Source of the DNA: JADJNW01 sp964517145
GTDB lineage: Bacteria > Bacteroidota > Bacteroidia > Chitinophagales > Saprospiraceae
DNA length: 64,000 nt
Assembly: GCA_964517145.1 (NCBI GenBank)
Contig: CAZFBN010000006.1
Coordinates: forward strand, 1-64,000
Direction: 5' to 3'
In this document: positions 54,131 through 62,173 of the stretch, one piece after another
Layout of the letters: every line of letters begins with the position of its first letter
Position numbering within the stretch: the first letter of the stretch is position 1
Made by a program: the position numbers and the translations under genes
The notes under the pieces: generated by a model
Seen by the model: the letters and a program-made list of their open reading frames with translations, nothing else
The model's database searches: none
Told to the model about the DNA's origin: nothing

Positions 54131-55093
54131 ATGCAAGCTGTATCGAATAGTGCGTTAGAACAAGAATTTCAGGCGAGAATTGATCGGGAAGAGAAAATTG
54201 AACCGAAAGATTGGATGCCCGAAACGTATCGAAAAACCTTGATTCGGCAGATTTCGCAGCACGCGCATTCTGAGATTGTGGGGATGTTGCCGGAAGGAAA
54301 TTGGATTACCCGTGCGCCGTCACTGCGTCGCAAAGTGGCTTTGATTGCCAAGGTGCAGGACGAAGCCGGTCATGGTTTGTACTTGTATGCCGCTGCGGAA
54401 ACCCTTGGTATTGACCGAGATACACTTTTGGAAGAATTGCATACGGGCAAAGCAAAATATAGCAGCATTTTCAATTATCCCACCACGACTTGGGCGGACA
54501 TGGGCGCGATTGGTTGGCTCGTGGATGGCGCTGCGATTATGAATCAGGTGCCGCTGTGCCGCACGTCCTATGGTCCTTACGCGCGGGCGATGGTGCGCGT
54601 TTGTAAGGAAGAAAGTTTTCACCAGCGTCAGGGCTACGAAATTATGTTGACCCTTTCGCGTGGTACGGAGGAGCAGAAGCGCATGGCGCAGGATGCCCTT
54701 AATCGTTGGTGGTGGCCAAGCCTAATGATGTTTGGTCCGAGCGACAAGGATTCGCAGCACACCGAGCAGAGTATGAAATGGCGCATCAAGCGTTTTACGA
54801 ATGATGAATTGCGGCAGCGCTTTGTCGATATCACCGTTCCTCAGGCGGAATTCCTGGGCTTAACCGTGCCTGATCCTGATTTAAAATGGAATGAAGTAAC
54901 CAGTCATTACGAGTTTGGCGAAATCAATTGGGACGAGTTTTGGAATGTGGTAAAAGGCAATGGTCCTTGCAATCGCCAGCGCCTCAAAGCGCGCGTAAAA
55001 GCGTATGAAAATGGCGAATGGGTGCGGGAAGCAGCGTTGGCATATGCCGAAAAGCGACGCAAACGAGAGGAGGAAACGGTTAAAGTGGCATAA
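54131..55093 (+). CDS. paaA: Phenylacetyl-CoA epoxidase catalytic subunit PaaA
   Basis: A 320-residue member of the diiron multicomponent monooxygenases. Diiron ligand pieces are visible: KVQDEAGHGLYLY (Glu and His) and CKEESFHQRQGYE (Glu, Glu and His). With PaaB and PaaC it forms the epoxidase that adds one oxygen to the phenylacetyl-CoA ring. It is the first gene of the operon. PaaD and PaaE (iron-sulfur maturation and the reductase) are not in this window and should be elsewhere. Confidence 0.95.
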   Translation: MQAVSNSALEQEFQARIDREEKIEPKDWMPETYRKTLIRQISQHAHSEIVGMLPEGNWITRAPSLRRKVALIAKVQDEAGHGLYLYAAAETLGIDRDTLLEELHTGKAKYSSIFNYPTTTWADMGAIGWLVDGAAIMNQVPLCRTSYGPYARAMVRVCKEESFHQRQGYEIMLTLSRGTEEQKRMAQDALNRWWWPSLMMFGPSDKDSQHTEQSMKWRIKRFTNDELRQRFVDITVPQAEFLGLTVPDPDLKWNEVTSHYEFGEINWDEFWNVVKGNGPCNRQRLKARVKAYENGEWVREAALAYAEKRRKREEETVKVA

Positions 55094-55164
55094 GAAACTT
55101 AGTGCCCAAGGGACTTAGAGAACGAGCGCGGCAACAATTATCAATCATTAATTGACAATTATAA

Positions 55165-55449
55165 ATGAAAAAGGACTGGCCCCTGTGGGAAATTTTTATA
55201 AGAAGTAAAAATGGTTTAAGCCACAAACACGTTGGTAGCCTGCACGCTGCGGATGCGCAAATGGCTATTGAAAACGCCCGCGATGTTTATACTCGTCGCA
55301 ACGAAGGCGTGAGCATTTGGGTGGTGGAATCGAAACACATTACTGCCTCCAGCCCTAACCAAGCGGAGTCACTCTTTGACCCGGCAGATGACAAAGTGTA
55401 CCGCCACCCTACTTTTTATGACTTACCGGATGAGGTGAAGCATATTTGA
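55165..55449 (+). CDS. paaB: Phenylacetyl-CoA epoxidase subunit PaaB
   Basis: A 94-residue protein of the PaaB family, typical start WPLWEIFIRSKNGLSHKHVGSLHA and middle ENARDVYTRRNEGVSIWVV. In the complex it bridges the A and C subunits. The ATG at 55165 is the first in frame. It is 71 bases after paaA and is followed by a small inverted repeat in the gap to paaC. Confidence 0.94.
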   Translation: MKKDWPLWEIFIRSKNGLSHKHVGSLHAADAQMAIENARDVYTRRNEGVSIWVVESKHITASSPNQAESLFDPADDKVYRHPTFYDLPDEVKHI

Positions 55450-55463
55450 TTTAAGTTCTTAGG

Positions 55464-55519
55464 GTTTTGGTGTTAGAGTGTTTTTGTACCAAAATACCAT
55501 CGCACCAAAACACCAAAAC
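55464..55519 (+). repeat. Inverted repeat between paaB and paaC
   Basis: GTTTTGGTGTT (55464-55474) and AACACCAAAAC (55509-55519) are exact complements, so the mRNA can fold a hairpin of 11 pairs just ahead of paaC. The right part is a tandem ACCAAAAC run. Confidence 0.6.
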
Positions 55520-55530
55520 ACCATCACACA

Positions 55531-56289
55531 ATGACCTTACAACAAGCACATTTAGAATACGTCCTCCGCATGGGTGACAACGCCCTCATCCTCGGTCAGC
55601 GCCTGAGCGAATGGTGCGGACATGGTCCGGTTTTGGAGCAGGATATTGCCATTACGAATATCGCCTTGGATTTGATGGGGCAAGCCCGCACGCTAATGCA
55701 ATACGCCGCAGAGCTAGAAGGCAAAGGCAGAGACGAAGATCAAATGGCTTTCCTGCGCGATGCCTGGGATTTTCGGAATGTGTTATTGGTCGAACAACCC
55801 AATGAAGACTGGGCTTACACAATTGTGCGGCAATTCTTTTTTGATACCTATCATTTTTATTTTTTGCAAAAACTGGTGGACAGCAAAGACGAGCACCTCG
55901 CAGCTATCGCCGCCAAATCGTTGAAGGAAGTGACGTACCACTTGCGTTACAGCTCGGAATGGATGATTCGCCTCGGCGATGGCACGGAAACTAGTCACGA
56001 AAAAATGCAAACTGCCCTGGATGAATTGTGGATGTTCACCGGCGAACTGCTGGAAATGAATGAAGTGGATGAAATGATGATTGCCGAAGGTATCGGAGTT
56101 AATCTAAACGAAATCAAGCCTTTGTACGAACGCAAAGTCAACGAAATTTTAGCAGAAGCGACTCTACAAAAACCTGACAATCAATGGATGCAGACGGGCG
56201 GTAAGGTTGGGCGGCATACGGAATACCTGGGCTACATTCTGGCAGATATGCAATTCATGCAGCGGGCGTACCCCAATTCAAAGTGGTAA
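55531..56289 (+). CDS. paaC: Phenylacetyl-CoA epoxidase structural subunit PaaC
   Basis: A 252-residue protein of the PaaC family, the non-catalytic partner of PaaA with the ferritin-like fold. Seen are MGDNALILGQRLSEWCGHGP, then DWAYTIVRQFFFDTYHFYF, then SLKEVTYHLRYSSEWMIRLGDGTE. It stabilises the alpha-2-beta-2 core of the epoxidase. It closes the three-gene operon; after it come a 14-base palindrome and then the protease gene. Confidence 0.94.
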   Translation: MTLQQAHLEYVLRMGDNALILGQRLSEWCGHGPVLEQDIAITNIALDLMGQARTLMQYAAELEGKGRDEDQMAFLRDAWDFRNVLLVEQPNEDWAYTIVRQFFFDTYHFYFLQKLVDSKDEHLAAIAAKSLKEVTYHLRYSSEWMIRLGDGTETSHEKMQTALDELWMFTGELLEMNEVDEMMIAEGIGVNLNEIKPLYERKVNEILAEATLQKPDNQWMQTGGKVGRHTEYLGYILADMQFMQRAYPNSKW

Positions 56290-56315
56290 TGCTTATTGTC
56301 ACTATGGATGCTGTT

Positions 56316-56329
56316 GATGCTATAGCATC
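56316..56329. terminator. Palindrome after paaC
   Basis: GATGCTATAGCATC is a perfect 14-base palindrome, 27 bases after the paaC stop. Short outer pairing (CTG/CAG) can extend it. There is no T-run, so it is a weak transcript-end candidate. Confidence 0.35.
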
Positions 56330-56449
56330 GCGCAGCAACAATCCCATCTTTTCATTCACATTTCGTATTGCACATTTCACATCTCTCATTTCAAATTCGT
56401 AACTTGCCCTTTCTTTCACAGCTGCCCTTTACAAAAACTTTGTGTTTGC

Positions 56450-57535
56450 ATGAAAGATGTCATTGACCTGTACCGCCATGTGGTGATTCAAATTGCTACG
56501 CCATACAGCACCGGCACGGGTTTTTATTTAAAAAATCCCAACCTTATTGTCACCAATGAGCATGTGGTACGTGACAATGCAGAAGTTGTAGTGGACGGCG
56601 GTGGCTTTCCCAAACAGTTAGTGCGGGTCATTTTTATTGATCCCAAATACGATATTGCATTTTTAGAGGTACCGCGCAACGCCGAATTGCCCAAGGTAGA
56701 ATTAGGTACGAATAAAATTTTGCACGAGGGGGACTCCGTATTAGCCATTGGGCATCCGCTGGGTTTGAAATTTTCAGCTACCAACGGCATCGTATCAAAT
56801 ACACGGCATGAAATGGGGGGCGTTTTGTACGTACAACACGATGCAGCCCTAAGCCCCGGAAATAGCGGTGGACCCCTGGTGGACAAAGCAGGCGAAGTCA
56901 TCGGTATTAATACCTTCATACTCCGCGATGGCAATAGCATTGGCTTTTCGCTGCCGGTGCGCTATTTGGCGGCTACGATTGATGAATTTACGGAAGCAGG
57001 TCGAAGTATTGGGGCACGTTGCGCTTCCTGTTCTAATCTCGTTTTTGAAAATACCATTGAAAATGGCTACTGCCCGCATTGCGGCGCCAAGGTACAAATG
57101 CCTACTCAGGTAGAAGTGTACGAGCCAACTGGCATTGCCAAAAGCATTGAAGAAATGATCGAGCGTGCCGGACACGACGTGCGCCTGGCGCGAGTGGGAC
57201 CCAATAAGTGGGAAATCAATCAAGGTAGCGCAAAAATTAGCATTTCTTACTACGAAAAAACGGGACTTATCACCGGAGATGCTTATCTTTGTACATTGCC
57301 TAAAGAAAATATTAAACCCTTATACGAATTTTTGCTGCGGCAAAACTACAAAACCGAAGGGCTGACCTTCAGCATCCGTGAACAAGACATTATTTTGTCC
57401 CTGCTTATCTTCGACCGGTATTTCAATGCAGATACGGGTTTTCAATTGTTTCAACATCTTTTTGAAAAGGCGGATTTTTATGACAACATCCTGGTAGAAC
57501 AATACGGCGCTCGATGGAAACAGGAAAATTTGTGA
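56450..57535 (+). CDS. Cytosolic HtrA-like serine protease fused to a zinc ribbon and a YbjN-like domain
   Basis: A 361-residue protein without signal peptide. Residues 1-185 form a trypsin-like (S1C) domain with the triad His38 (NEHVV), Asp68 (YDIAFL) and Ser139 (GNSGGP). Residues 190-214 form a zinc ribbon with Cys191, 194, 208 and 211. The C-terminal part (about 225-355) resembles YbjN/type III secretion chaperone folds (SIEEMIERAG, then KWEINQGSAKISISYY). The combination suggests a cytosolic protease linked to a binding module, not a periplasmic DegP. Its target is unknown. It stands alone after the paa operon. Confidence 0.75.
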   Translation: MKDVIDLYRHVVIQIATPYSTGTGFYLKNPNLIVTNEHVVRDNAEVVVDGGGFPKQLVRVIFIDPKYDIAFLEVPRNAELPKVELGTNKILHEGDSVLAIGHPLGLKFSATNGIVSNTRHEMGGVLYVQHDAALSPGNSGGPLVDKAGEVIGINTFILRDGNSIGFSLPVRYLAATIDEFTEAGRSIGARCASCSNLVFENTIENGYCPHCGAKVQMPTQVEVYEPTGIAKSIEEMIERAGHDVRLARVGPNKWEINQGSAKISISYYEKTGLITGDAYLCTLPKENIKPLYEFLLRQNYKTEGLTFSIREQDIILSLLIFDRYFNADTGFQLFQHLFEKADFYDNILVEQYGARWKQENL

Positions 57536-58006
57536 TTTTTTTGACGTTCTCGTCGAAACATCCAATAAAGATTATGAATGAAAAATGTGCTCCGAACGTT
57601 AATAAAAACAGCGTCATAATATTTTAGGCTTTACCAGCGTTGTGTTGAAAGTATTTTAAAAGGAAAAACATGGTGGAATTCGGCGGCTCGCCGACTTACC
57701 TTTTATTTTCCTTTCTGAAATAAAAAAAATGAATGTAACTTGTCAGGGAGATCAAATCCTGTAGTTTTAATCGCTTAAAAATCAAGCATTAGAATAATTT
57801 AAGTGTGAATAATTCTGGAGGATCAACTGATACATATTGTTAAAATTATATTTTAACGAAAATTTTTCTTTTAGAATGCAAGACATTCCCTAATTTTGCA
57901 TTCATTGTTGACTTGAAGTGGCGCCTTGAATGTTTCAAGGAAATTTGAACTTCAAACCATTAAAAAAACAAGAAACCTAATATAAAGAACCTTTATAGCT
58001 AGCTTT
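57536..58006. other. Intergenic region with a long inverted repeat
   Basis: The 471 bases before the PorP/SprF gene hold a composite hairpin at 57659-57714: outer arms AAAGGAAAA and TTTTCCTTT, inner CGGCG-GCT-CGCCG. A TAATTTTG -7 box lies at 57891-57898. No coding sequence is supported. Confidence 0.5.
57659..57714. terminator. Composite hairpin downstream of the protease gene
   Basis: Outer arms of nine bases pair exactly (57659-57667 and 57706-57714). A five-pair GC stem sits in the centre (57681-57693). It is about 120 bases after the stop and could end transcripts from the protease or mark a small RNA. Confidence 0.4.
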
Positions 58007-59086
58007 ATGAAAAATCTCAAAAATCTACTTCTTATTGGCTTTGTGGCGTTGTCGGCATTATCGCTGTCTGCGCAAGACATTCACTTTTCCCAGTTTTATC
58101 TGTCTCCTTTGAACTTGAACCCTGCAATGACGGGTGTGATGAACTGTAACGTGCGTCTGGTGGCAAACTATCGCAACCAATGGGCTAGCGTGCTGCGCTC
58201 GAATGCGTACAACACGTACTCGGTGTCATACGATCAACGAATTCCGGTAGGCAGATACGATTACTTCGGTGTGGGCGGTACTTTTTGGGGCGACCGTGCG
58301 GGCGAATCCAATTTTGCGACGTACACCGGCAAGATTTCTGGTTCATACAGCAAGCGTATGGGGGGCACCCGGAAGTTTGGCAATTACTTGGTGGCAGGTG
58401 CTGAAGTAGGGATTGCGCAGCGCAGTATTGACTTCCTCAACCTGCGTTGGGGTACACAGCACGACGGAGAAGGTGGATTCGATCCAAACCTCGATCCGAT
58501 GGAAAATGGATTTACCCGCGACAACTTCCTATTTGCCGACCTGGCTGCTGGTTTGTTGTGGTTTATGGTTTTTGATGACAATAGCAATTTTTATATCGGT
58601 GGCTCGTTTCACCACTTGAATCGCTCTAATCAGTCATTCAGCGAAAATGAAGAAGATTTGTTGTACAGCCGCATTACCGGTCATGCCGGTGGCGAGTTTT
58701 TGATTGGCGATAAGTTTGGAGTGGTGCCAGGCGTGATTATTATGACTCAAGGTCCATCTTTCCAGGTGAATGCTGGTACAAGCCTCAAGTTTTTGCTGAG
58801 CAAGTCTCGTACGGATTACCAAGCATTCCAGGTGGGGCTTTGGGGGCGTATTGGCAACAAATTTATTGAAGCATCAGAAGGAAGCGCTGAAAAAGTGGGC
58901 TTGCTGGCGGATGCTGCGATTTTGTCCACCCGTTTTGATTACAACAATTTCAGCTTAGGTTTTAGCTACGATGTGAATGTTTCTCCCCTCAAGCCAGCAA
59001 GTAATTCTAATGGCGGCTTCGAATTTGCACTGGTTTATAAAATTTGCGGACAAACTCGCCGCGGTGTATATTGTCCGAATTTCTAA
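58007..59086 (+). CDS. PorP/SprF-family type IX secretion membrane protein
   Basis: A 359-residue outer-membrane beta-barrel. A signal peptide (FVALSALSLSAQ) is followed by the family start DIHFSQFYLSPLNLNPAMTG and then RNQWASV. Members are required for secretion or surface display of particular type IX substrates and often sit next to an adhesin. No adhesin is adjacent. A TAATTTTG box about 110 bases upstream is the likely promoter. Confidence 0.93.
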   Translation: MKNLKNLLLIGFVALSALSLSAQDIHFSQFYLSPLNLNPAMTGVMNCNVRLVANYRNQWASVLRSNAYNTYSVSYDQRIPVGRYDYFGVGGTFWGDRAGESNFATYTGKISGSYSKRMGGTRKFGNYLVAGAEVGIAQRSIDFLNLRWGTQHDGEGGFDPNLDPMENGFTRDNFLFADLAAGLLWFMVFDDNSNFYIGGSFHHLNRSNQSFSENEEDLLYSRITGHAGGEFLIGDKFGVVPGVIIMTQGPSFQVNAGTSLKFLLSKSRTDYQAFQVGLWGRIGNKFIEASEGSAEKVGLLADAAILSTRFDYNNFSLGFSYDVNVSPLKPASNSNGGFEFALVYKICGQTRRGVYCPNF

Positions 59087-59117
59087 TTGAATTGCTAGAA
59101 AAAAATCTAATAAAGTA

Positions 59118-59155
59118 AGTCCTGTAAGTGCTTGATTATGAGTGCTTACAGGACT
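59118..59155 (+). terminator. Hairpin after the PorP/SprF gene
   Basis: AGTCCTGTAAG (59118-59128) pairs exactly with CTTACAGGACT (59145-59155). There is no T-run after it. It lies 31 bases past the stop. Confidence 0.6.
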
Positions 59156-59384
59156 CAATGCTTAATATCATTGCTTTTTTACGGGTTAAATTTTTTATGT
59201 CACAACGATTATTAGTACCTTGAGAAGCTGTTTTGTAGAACGGCTTGAGAAAATTGCCAATTTTAAAAAAGCAACGGAGAAATATTTGGATGATACGCTT
59301 CATTTTTTTTCAAAATAATTGACCTACCCCCCAGAAAACAAGCTGAATATTTCTCTTATTTCCAAAGTAAAAAACACATAAAAC

Positions 59385-59828
59385 ATGTTTGGTGGAAATT
59401 CCAACAACAAGAAGGAGGCGGTAAAAGCGAATGGTTCGCCCATCGTGCACTCGCTCAATAGCTTGGTGCAAGGTACCGTAGTGGAAGGAACTGTCACTTC
59501 CGAAAGCGATATTCGCGTGGACGGCACCATCAAAGGGAAGCTCATTTGCAATGCAAAAGTCATCATCGGTCCTGCCGGCATGATCGAAGGGGAAATCAAA
59601 TGCAAAAACGCGGTCATTGAAGGAAAGTTTCAAGGAACACTGGAAGTAGCAGAACTGCTTAATATTCGTGAAAATGCGAATGTGAGTGGGGATGTGCGCA
59701 CAGACAAGTTAATTGTGCAATCTGGCGCTGTTTTCAATGTAAATTGTACCATGGGCGCTTTGAAACTTAATAACAATCCAATTTCGTTAAACAAAGAAGA
59801 GCAACTCATTCTAAAAGCTGCAAAATAA
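59385..59828 (+). CDS. Bactofilin (polymer-forming cytoskeletal protein)
   Basis: A 147-residue protein with the bactofilin beta-helix core at about 20-120: VQGTVVEGTVTSESDIRVDG, then GKLICNAKVIIG and GEIKCKNAVIEG, with short flexible ends. Bactofilins polymerise without nucleotides and organise cell-wall or envelope enzymes at the inner face of the membrane. It is followed 83 bases later by AtpZ, an order I recall from other Bacteroidota. Confidence 0.92.
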   Translation: MFGGNSNNKKEAVKANGSPIVHSLNSLVQGTVVEGTVTSESDIRVDGTIKGKLICNAKVIIGPAGMIEGEIKCKNAVIEGKFQGTLEVAELLNIRENANVSGDVRTDKLIVQSGAVFNVNCTMGALKLNNNPISLNKEEQLILKAAK

Positions 59829-59911
59829 CTAATTGTAAATCAATTGGTTGGCGTGGTTTTAAAAACAAGGCAGCAATGTCATCCAAACTTATTGTTTTAA
59901 TATAGCCTGCC

Positions 59912-60139
59912 ATGAGAACGCCTGAAAGGAAGCCGGTTCAGAAAATCAACAACTATTTGAAATACTCTGGCATGGCGTTTCAAATGGTCGGCACCATGTT
60001 GGTTGGGGTATTGCTTGGCAAATGGCTGGATCGTACATTGAATACGCCTCAACCTTATTTCACAGCGGTGTTCGCGCTGCTTTTTACCGTAGCTGCGATC
60101 TATTTGGTGCTGCGAGATTTTTTAGCAAAAAAGGAATAA
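59912..60139 (+). CDS. atpZ: AtpZ/AtpI-family small membrane protein
   Basis: A 75-residue protein with two membrane helices (YSGMAFQMVGTMLVGVLLGKWLD and FTAVFALLFTVAAIYLVLRDFL), the pattern of AtpZ, which helps load ions or assemble the rotor of F-type ATP synthase. In related genomes the atp genes usually follow. Here the following gene is a small membrane protein and then a biotin carrier, so the atp operon is elsewhere. Confidence 0.8.
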   Translation: MRTPERKPVQKINNYLKYSGMAFQMVGTMLVGVLLGKWLDRTLNTPQPYFTAVFALLFTVAAIYLVLRDFLAKKE

Positions 60140-60175
60140 CCGTTTTATACGTTCACTTTTTGATTGTTTTTGCAC

Positions 60176-60556
60176 ATGCACCGAGGGTTGTTTTTTCGTC
60201 AACTTTTTATCCTAACGCTCCTGACAGCCCTTTGTTTGTGGGCTTTGCATCAATTGCCTTCGCTGCGTGCGTATTTGAATTTTTCGTGGATGAGCCTGGC
60301 ATTTTTTGTATTGGTATCAATTATTGCCTATTTTGTTGGTTATCGGGCGGTTCGGCACAAAAATAAAGCGGCGTTTATCAATGCGAGCTTAGGATTGACC
60401 TTTATTAAAATGCTGCTCTGCGTTGTTTTTATTGCGGTTTACATCCAAATCACTCATCCACCTGCTCGATTATTTATCCTCCCTTTTCTGGGTATTTATG
60501 TCGTTTACACTATTTTTGAAACTTATTTTATGATGAAAATTGGCAAAACTAAGTGA
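60176..60556 (+). CDS. Small membrane protein, probable ATP synthase-linked
   Basis: The ATG at 60176 is preferred over an upstream TTG. The 126-residue protein has four membrane helices (FILTLLTALCLWALHQL, then AFFVLVSIIAYFVGY, then FIKMLLCVVFIAVYIQI, then LPFLGIYVVYTIFETYF). A protein of this shape is found between atpZ and atpB in many Bacteroidota, often called ATP synthase I-like. The gene is 36 bases after atpZ and is probably co-transcribed with it. Confidence 0.65.
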   Translation: MHRGLFFRQLFILTLLTALCLWALHQLPSLRAYLNFSWMSLAFFVLVSIIAYFVGYRAVRHKNKAAFINASLGLTFIKMLLCVVFIAVYIQITHPPARLFILPFLGIYVVYTIFETYFMMKIGKTK

Positions 60557-60659
60557 CTAGACTGACAATTGTCAATTGAGAATTGAAGAGAAGCATTCAA
60601 CTTGCAGCGTGAAATCTGCATTTCGCAACTTGGAATCTACAACTTTAAACTTACAAACC

Positions 60660-61139
60660 ATGGAATCTTCATTCAACGCAAACGTCAATAACCAATTTGA
60701 GTTTGATGTCAAGGATTTGGCACAGTTAGATATTGTACCCATTGATGATTTTTCTTTTCACATTCTTAAAAATGGAGAAGCGATTCGGGCGGAAGTCGTA
60801 CAGAGTGATTTTGAAAAAAAATATTTTAACATCAAAATTAATGGTAATTCTTACGAAATCAAACTGGCAGACGAGTACGATCAATTGGTGAAAAAATTGG
60901 GCTTGACTACAACCGTTGCTTATAAAGTAAAAGATGTGAAAGCGCCAATGCCAGGTTTGGTGGTAGGCGTGAATGTTGAGGTGGGGCAAGCGGTGAAGCG
61001 TGGGGATGCACTGCTCATTTTGGAAGCTATGAAAATGGAAAACGTGCTGAAGTCTCCGGGCGATGGCGTAGTGAAATCCATCAACGCATCGAAAGGCATG
61101 GCAGTGGATAAAGGGGCGGTGCTAATTGAAATGGAATAA
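60660..61139 (+). CDS. Biotin carboxyl carrier protein
   Basis: The start is taken at ATG 60660, giving 159 residues; the earlier frame start would begin in repeat-like DNA. The C-terminal biotinyl domain (about 85-159) has the biotin site EAMKMEN with Lys as the attachment point and the following PGDGVVKSI strand. The N-terminal half is the family's linker domain. It carries CO2 for an acetyl- or acyl-CoA carboxylase. Carboxylase and transferase genes are not adjacent. It converges on pyrH across a shared terminator. Confidence 0.9.
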   Translation: MESSFNANVNNQFEFDVKDLAQLDIVPIDDFSFHILKNGEAIRAEVVQSDFEKKYFNIKINGNSYEIKLADEYDQLVKKLGLTTTVAYKVKDVKAPMPGLVVGVNVEVGQAVKRGDALLILEAMKMENVLKSPGDGVVKSINASKGMAVDKGAVLIEME

Positions 61140-61167
61140 AGCTTGGTTATATTTGTACTGATTTTTT

Positions 61168-61214
61168 AAAGCGACAGTTAGATGAAGCGTTTCGCTCAAT
61201 CTTTTTGTCGCTTT
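61168..61214. terminator. Bidirectional terminator between the biotin carrier gene and pyrH
   Basis: AAAGCGACA (61168-61176) pairs with TGTCGCTTT (61206-61214); an inner GAAGCG/CGCTC hairpin sits in the loop. T-rich sequence follows on the plus strand and A-rich sequence precedes, so both converging genes can use it. Confidence 0.75.
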
Positions 61215-61224
61215 CCAAATTTTT

Positions 61225-61938
61225 TTATCCTTCCACCAGCGTACCAATCGATTCACCGAGAACGATGCGTTTCAGATTGTTGGGGTTGTTAATGTCAAAT
61301 ACGATAATTGGCACATTATTTTCCTGGCAAAGGGTGAAAGCCGTCATGTCCATCACACTCAAGCCCAGGCTGATTACTTTTGCAAAAGTCAGGGTATCAA
61401 ATTTTGTTGCAGTTGGGTCTTTTTCAGGGTCAGCAGTATAGATGCCATCCACACGGGTACCTTTCAGAATGACATTGGCGTCAATTTCGCTGGCGCGCAG
61501 CGCTGCCGCCGAGTCTGTCGTAAAATAAGGGCTGCCTGTACCGGCAGAAAAAATGACCACGCGTCCTTTTTCCAAATGTCGAATGGCACGGCGACGAATG
61601 TAAGGCTCCGCGATTTGCTTCATTTCAATCGCAGAAATCAATCGGGTATAAACACCAATGCTTTCCAGCGCACTTTGCAATGCCATACCATTGATGACCG
61701 TTGCCATCATGCCCATGTAATCGCCCTGCACCCGGTCAATACCGGACGCTGCCGCTTGCAATCCTCTGAAAATATTTCCCCCGCCAATCACAACCGCCAC
61801 TTCTACGCCCATATCTACCAATTCTTTAATCTGTTCTGCGTAGTGTCGCAGCATCGGTGCTGAAATGCCAAATCGTTGGTCGCCCATGAGGGATTCTCCA
61901 CTCAATTTTAGTAGTACACGTTTGTATTTAATCGTCAT
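61225..61938 (-). CDS. pyrH: Uridylate kinase
   Basis: A 237-residue UMP kinase of the amino acid kinase fold, with LKLSGESLMG at the start, VVIGGGNIFRG in the nucleotide site, and the C-terminal LSVMDMTAFTLCQEN. It converts UMP to UDP with ATP for pyrimidine supply. It lies downstream of tsf, as in many bacteria, but 235 bases and a terminator separate them, so it may be read from its own promoter. Confidence 0.96.
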   Translation of the reverse strand: MTIKYKRVLLKLSGESLMGDQRFGISAPMLRHYAEQIKELVDMGVEVAVVIGGGNIFRGLQAAASGIDRVQGDYMGMMATVINGMALQSALESIGVYTRLISAIEMKQIAEPYIRRRAIRHLEKGRVVIFSAGTGSPYFTTDSAAALRASEIDANVILKGTRVDGIYTADPEKDPTATKFDTLTFAKVISLGLSVMDMTAFTLCQENNVPIIVFDINNPNNLKRIVLGESIGTLVEG

Positions 61939-62134
61939 TTTTAATCAATTAAGCCGCTAGGATTAAAATTACCAATTCGTCAAACGTCTGTTAGCTGCTA
62001 TGTGGTTTAAGAAAAGGTATTTTAGTTTTTTTACAACAAGGTAAAGCGTTCAATTTGGTGTTTACAATTAAAGGCATACCAAAATATTGGTAATCAGATA
62101 GGGTAGTACAATACGCTTGAAAAAATGCGGATAC

Positions 62135-62163
62135 AAAAAAGGCGAACCACCGAGTGATTCGCC
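62135..62163 (-). terminator. Rho-independent terminator of tsf
   Basis: On the minus strand GGCGAATCAC pairs with GTGGTTCGCC (one wobble pair) across TCG, followed by six Ts at 62140-62135. It lies about 10 bases after the tsf stop. Confidence 0.9.
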
Positions 62164-62173
62164 TTTTGATTGA

